Below, piece after piece: positions 61,001 to 64,000 of a stretch of DNA of 64,000 nt (position 1 is its first letter; every line of letters begins with the position of its first letter). Origin of the DNA: Poa pratensis (Eukaryota; Streptophyta; Magnoliopsida; Poales; Poaceae); assembly GCA_947311845.1 (NCBI GenBank), contig CAMZMU010000055.1, positions 18,786,877 to 18,850,876 on the forward strand, given 5' to 3'. The notes under the pieces were generated by a model. It ran no database searches and was not told the DNA's origin. It was given only the letters and a program-made list of their open reading frames with translations. The position numbers were made by a program, and so were the translations under genes.

Positions 61001-63920
61001 AGGCCAAACTTGACATGGGAGGAGTCTGTTAAGAGAGATCTGAAGGATTGGAATATCACCAAAGAACTAGCCATGGATAGGGCTGCGTGGAAGTTAGCTA
61101 TCCATGTGCCAGAACCATGACCTGGTTTCGAGATCTTATGGGTTTCAACTCTAGCCTACCCCAACTTGTTTGGGAAATAAGGCTTTGTTGTTGTTGTTGT
61201 TGTTGTTGTAGAGAAGATTTCAAGCAAAGAACGTTATTTTTTTCAAATAAATTGTACTATTTGCTTATACTACAGTTACTATAGATTGAAGAGTCAAACT
61301 AAACGTTAGACTAAAGGTACATATAACTAACATTGTATCTCTTGCAGAGGCAGCCTCATCTTCACGAAGTAAGACCCGTTCATCTGGAATATCCGTTCGG
61401 CTTCCTCCTCCATGCTCTGTAGAGCCTTGTCCACCTGCCATTATAAAACGAGTAGGTTGTAAGTACAAGGCTGAACAATTCATCTATGCGGATTAACTGT
61501 GTTGGCTATACTGCTAAACAGACAAATCTAAGCAGTCAGTAGTGACCATCCTGTATAATTGAATTTCCCACTATAGTTGACCTCACGAGTAGGTTAAAGT
61601 GGTGTTTTGGTCCGACCTCACGAGTCCAGACCAGTACCAGTGGATCATAGAAGAGGTTGTTGCAAAACTACATGCATTCCTTTTTCATAGGCTGTGGCAA
61701 CATTAAAAAAAAACATTGGCACCACTTTGAAATGACAAACTGCATATGACAGAACAATAAATCAAGCTCTTTATCAGGATTGCAGACCTTTCAAGTTTCA
61801 AATCAAAAACTGTAGAGTCCCCCACAGTGAACTTTATCTAAAAAAAGGTGTATAAGGACTATATAGAGGACAACAAGGTGAAAATATTGAAATCACTAAA
61901 TATAGAGCTACGGGTGAAAATATTGAAGATGGTTATAAGGAGTACAACAAGAATTAACCTAGAGAACTGAGCCAAATTATGGGGGGTTAGACTCCTTAAG
62001 TAAATAGCCTGAAGCTGGAAATCATATTTACAAGTGGCTTTCCAGGCACGAAAGGTGGGCCTGACATTATTTGAGATTTTGGCGTTTCTATGCTTCCAGA
62101 TGTGCCATGCTACAATGAACAGGCATTTACTAGTCATTTTATTTATGGCTCAAATTACCAAGTTGTAATCTAAATCAACACATATTGTGCCAATCAAGGT
62201 TTTTAAGGTGGTAAGGCATCACAAGGCGATCAACCCCCGCATTGACGCCTAATCGCCTTACCGACTAAGCGTCCATAAGGTGATACCTTAAAACCAAAGT
62301 GCCAATATGAGGAGTTTTTCCTTTGGGCCCCCCAGATTGTGCCAACAAAAAAAGGTTGAATTTGATGAGATTCTAAATTTGGGAATAAAAATTTCCAGAA
62401 TCGGCAACCTCAACCAAGGCATATAACACCATCAGCGGCCAGGTAGTGCTAGTGTGATCTTGGGTTTGAATGAAAATAGCCTCTCGCGCTAAAAAAGTTG
62501 TGCAGGCCTAGATCATGGTTGTAGGAGATTTTATCACTAATTCAAAAGATTCAGATATTGGAAATAAAAAATCAGGAAAAAAGAGGAGGATGTAAGAAGT
62601 TCTTGTAACGAAAAATCAACATCCATCCGTCAGTTTGGTGGTCTTTGTTATGGCTAAACCTCAATTCTTAGGTATAATCTATAAATATTTGAACATAAAT
62701 AATTTGGAAGAGCCCACAGCGGCACAGCCACAAAAACGTCTCTGGCCGAGATAAATTCGCTCGGGAGGATGCATGTTGAGCTGAGTGGGGGCCTCAGTCC
62801 CCACTCAATTTTTGAAATTACAATTGAACTTGCTTATTATTTGTACAAAAAGCGCGCCAAGTCAAATGGTTTCATATCCGAACCAACTTTTCATACATCA
62901 AGAATCTACTATGTACTTCCTCCGTTCCCAAATACAAGATGTTTTGGTAGTTCAATTTGAGCTGCCAAAACGTCTTACGTTAATGAACTGAGGTGGTACT
63001 ATTCTAGAATATCAATTGTGTGGAAAAAACAATCTAATCAAAAGAAGGATTCATTCCTGGAGGAGAGCTTAGAATATGGATGCAACTCAATGCCATGCGG
63101 ATTTCAACTAAAATGACATTCAGCAAAACAAAGTAGGAAACACAAATATTCAACAAAGAACTAAGCTATAACTAGTATATTAGTACGCAAGAAAAAGCTC
63201 ACACTCCCACCCACCTCTTTCTGATGAGTTTCTATCAACTCGAGTTGCCTCTCCAAGCTTGTTTGTGTTTCAACAACTTTAGCCACATCAGCCTGCACAA
63301 CAGCAGGTTGACATTGAGTATCAAACGTTATAACAATGAAAATTTACTGAGCATCATAGTTCACGAGAAACTCTGCTGCGTACTTTTCTGAATCAAAGCA
63401 CATGGTCTCTAGATAGATAATTAGAGTTCACTAAGTACCAGTTTCTGTTCTTTTTCATTTCAAAACTACTACTTGGGTCTCTCCCAAAATAGATGAGGTT
63501 TTAGATTTTGTAGTCTCCAATGAGTATATAATTAGAGTGCTCAATTTGTGTTAACCACTATCTTTAAAAAACAGTGGTTAACAAACTAAAAATCCACAAG
63601 TATATGTATAGCCTAAAGAGCTTGATATTTTTCCTAACTGCAAAAGCTTGCATGCCTGAACTAGAAAACCAAAATTTAATGTGGATATACTGTCTTTGTT
63701 CTTTGTCAGTTTGTAAAAAATTACTTACGAGAGTTGGAGCCCCAATATACAATAATAATAGAGATTTAATACATAAAGAATTGGAGAGAAAGCATACCTC
63801 AAGCCTTATAAGAACATTCCTATTTTGCAGAATTCGCCTGTCCCACTCAGATATGGCAGTCGCATGCTTCCGGAACTTTGCAGTACGGTCTTGAAGCCCA
63901 TTGCTCCAGTCCCTAATAAT
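58003..63920 (-). CDS. NUP62: Nucleoporin NUP62, C-terminal part (six exons), one frameshift; continues right of window
   Basis: A nuclear-pore central-channel protein. The exons here encode its Nsp1/Nup62 C-terminal coiled coil, which binds Nup54/Nup58 partners. In coding order: 63798-63920 (IIRDWSNGLQDRTAKFRKHA), 63215-63292 (ADVAKVVETQTSLERQLELI), 61332-61434 (VDKALQSMEEEAERIF then DERVLLREDEAASARDTM), 60843-60930 (YEQGEVVENELQHMTEQVK), 60678-60776 (ALEVADSMTPFDVAVRILDN, SLMWIDEK), 58003-58095 (NEFSNRIQRLP ... SGIPRFWLS, stop). All junctions are GT-AG. Exon 61332-61434 is 103 bp, but its flanking phases need 104, so one base is missing near 61385 (CCAAG expected, CCAG found on the coding strand). 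Introns carry several transposons. The start and FG-repeat part lie beyond the right edge. Confidence 0.93.
58617..59153. mobile_element. hAT-like non-autonomous element rich in ATAGCG, 8-bp target duplication
   Basis: Ends CAAGGAAAAAAATAGC and, inverted, CAACGAAAAAAATAGC, flanked by GAAATTAC at 58609-58616 and 59154-59161. The 537-bp body contains roughly ten ATAGCG(T) words in both orientations, crowded near the two ends. No transposase. Lies in the last NUP62 intron. Confidence 0.82.
59545..60374. mobile_element. 830-bp TIR element, probably PIF/Harbinger-like
   Basis: Both ends read GGCCTTGTTTGGC inward, and the similarity continues for about 48 bp (ACAGGGTTT / GCAGGGTTT, then GTATT). 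TGA flanks both sides (59542-59544, 60375-60377). A 3-bp duplication and GGCC ends suggest PIF/Harbinger, although TTA/TAA is the usual target. No transposase. Lies in the last NUP62 intron. Confidence 0.75.
60972..61208 (+). mobile_element. 5'-truncated RTE LINE copy in a NUP62 intron, 17-bp target duplication
   Basis: TAGAGAAGATTTCAAGC stands at 60955-60971 and 61209-61225. The insert encodes the last RTE codons (GRGRPNLTWEESVKRDL ... AIHVPEP, stop near 61120), then the short 3' UTR and a (TTG) tail. Apart from the last ~30 bases it matches 16295-16500 base for base as far as I could compare. It is antisense to NUP62. Confidence 0.95.
61870..62140 (-). mobile_element. Decayed LINE C-terminal fragment in a NUP62 intron
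   Basis: The minus strand reads WHIWKHRNAKISNNVRPTF then AWKATCKYDFQL, the typical C-terminal tail of plant L1-type LINEs. Boundaries uncertain. Confidence 0.7.
62195..62298. mobile_element. 104-bp hAT-like MITE, 8-bp target duplication
   Basis: GTGCCAAT flanks it at 62187-62194 and 62299-62306. The ends CAAGGTTTTTAAGGT and, inverted, TTTGGTTTTAAGGT are imperfect inverted repeats. Several GGCG/CGCC words lie inside. In a NUP62 intron. Confidence 0.78.
62916..62996. mobile_element. Short Stowaway-like MITE, 81 bp
   Basis: Starts CTTCCTCCGTTCCCAAATAC and ends in a worn inverted copy (TTAATGAACTGAGGTGG), flanked by TA at 62914-62915 and 62997-62998. GATGTTTTGGTAG / CTGCCAAAACGTC forms the inner inverted repeat. 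Confidence 0.72.
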
Positions 63921-64000
63921 CTACAATAGGTAATTTCATGAGAAATCAATATACTGGAATGTTCATGGCTTACTGCATAGCTCAGATAAAGATGTTCAGA

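Noticed and set aside
61827..61846. CTTTATCTAAAAAAA word resembling a plus-strand LINE tail
   Set aside because: No plus-strand LINE text precedes it and no target duplication was found; the nearby LINE fragment is on the minus strand.

Overview
This is nuclear DNA from a large-genome grass, most likely a Triticeae species (wheat, Aegilops, barley or rye group). The evidence is an Angela/BARE-type Copia LTR, a CACTA transposon with a two-gene layout, Stowaway miniature elements with TA target duplications, RTE- and L1-type LINEs, and two plant genes with GT-AG introns. I saw no bacterial operons, CRISPR array, tRNA or rRNA.

Bases 1 to about 48,900 are transposable-element sequence with no intact host gene. 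A Gypsy LTR end (1-462) abuts a Copia fragment (463-703). Next is a complete CACTA element (704-8840) with a decayed tnp2 transposase and a decayed second gene (Ulp1-like region, RNase H1-type N-terminal domain, C-terminal membrane segment). It is followed by the Copia 3' end and 3' LTR (8841-10663). A nearly intact RTE LINE (13234-16523) sits inside one of two copies of an older repeat. Further on are decayed LINE 3' ends, hAT-type elements, and at least five GC-rich retroposons without a convincing protein, all flanked by 11-17 bp target duplications.

Bases 49,700 to 64,000 form a gene island with two convergent genes. An AUX1/LAX auxin influx carrier (plus strand, six coding exons, 50325-55633) faces the 3' part of the nucleoporin gene NUP62 (minus strand, six exons seen, 58003-63920, continuing off the right edge). 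Each gene is clean except for one single-base loss in an exon, next to a short homopolymer, that breaks the reading frame. These are either consensus errors in the assembly or real lesions. The introns hold small DNA transposons and a 5'-truncated RTE copy almost identical to the longer RTE 45 kb away.

I found no clear new multi-gene system. The best leads are the GC-rich retroposon family, the CACTA element whose flanks overlap by 341 bp and whose second gene has its own copy of the end repeats and leader, and the two frame breaks in the host genes.
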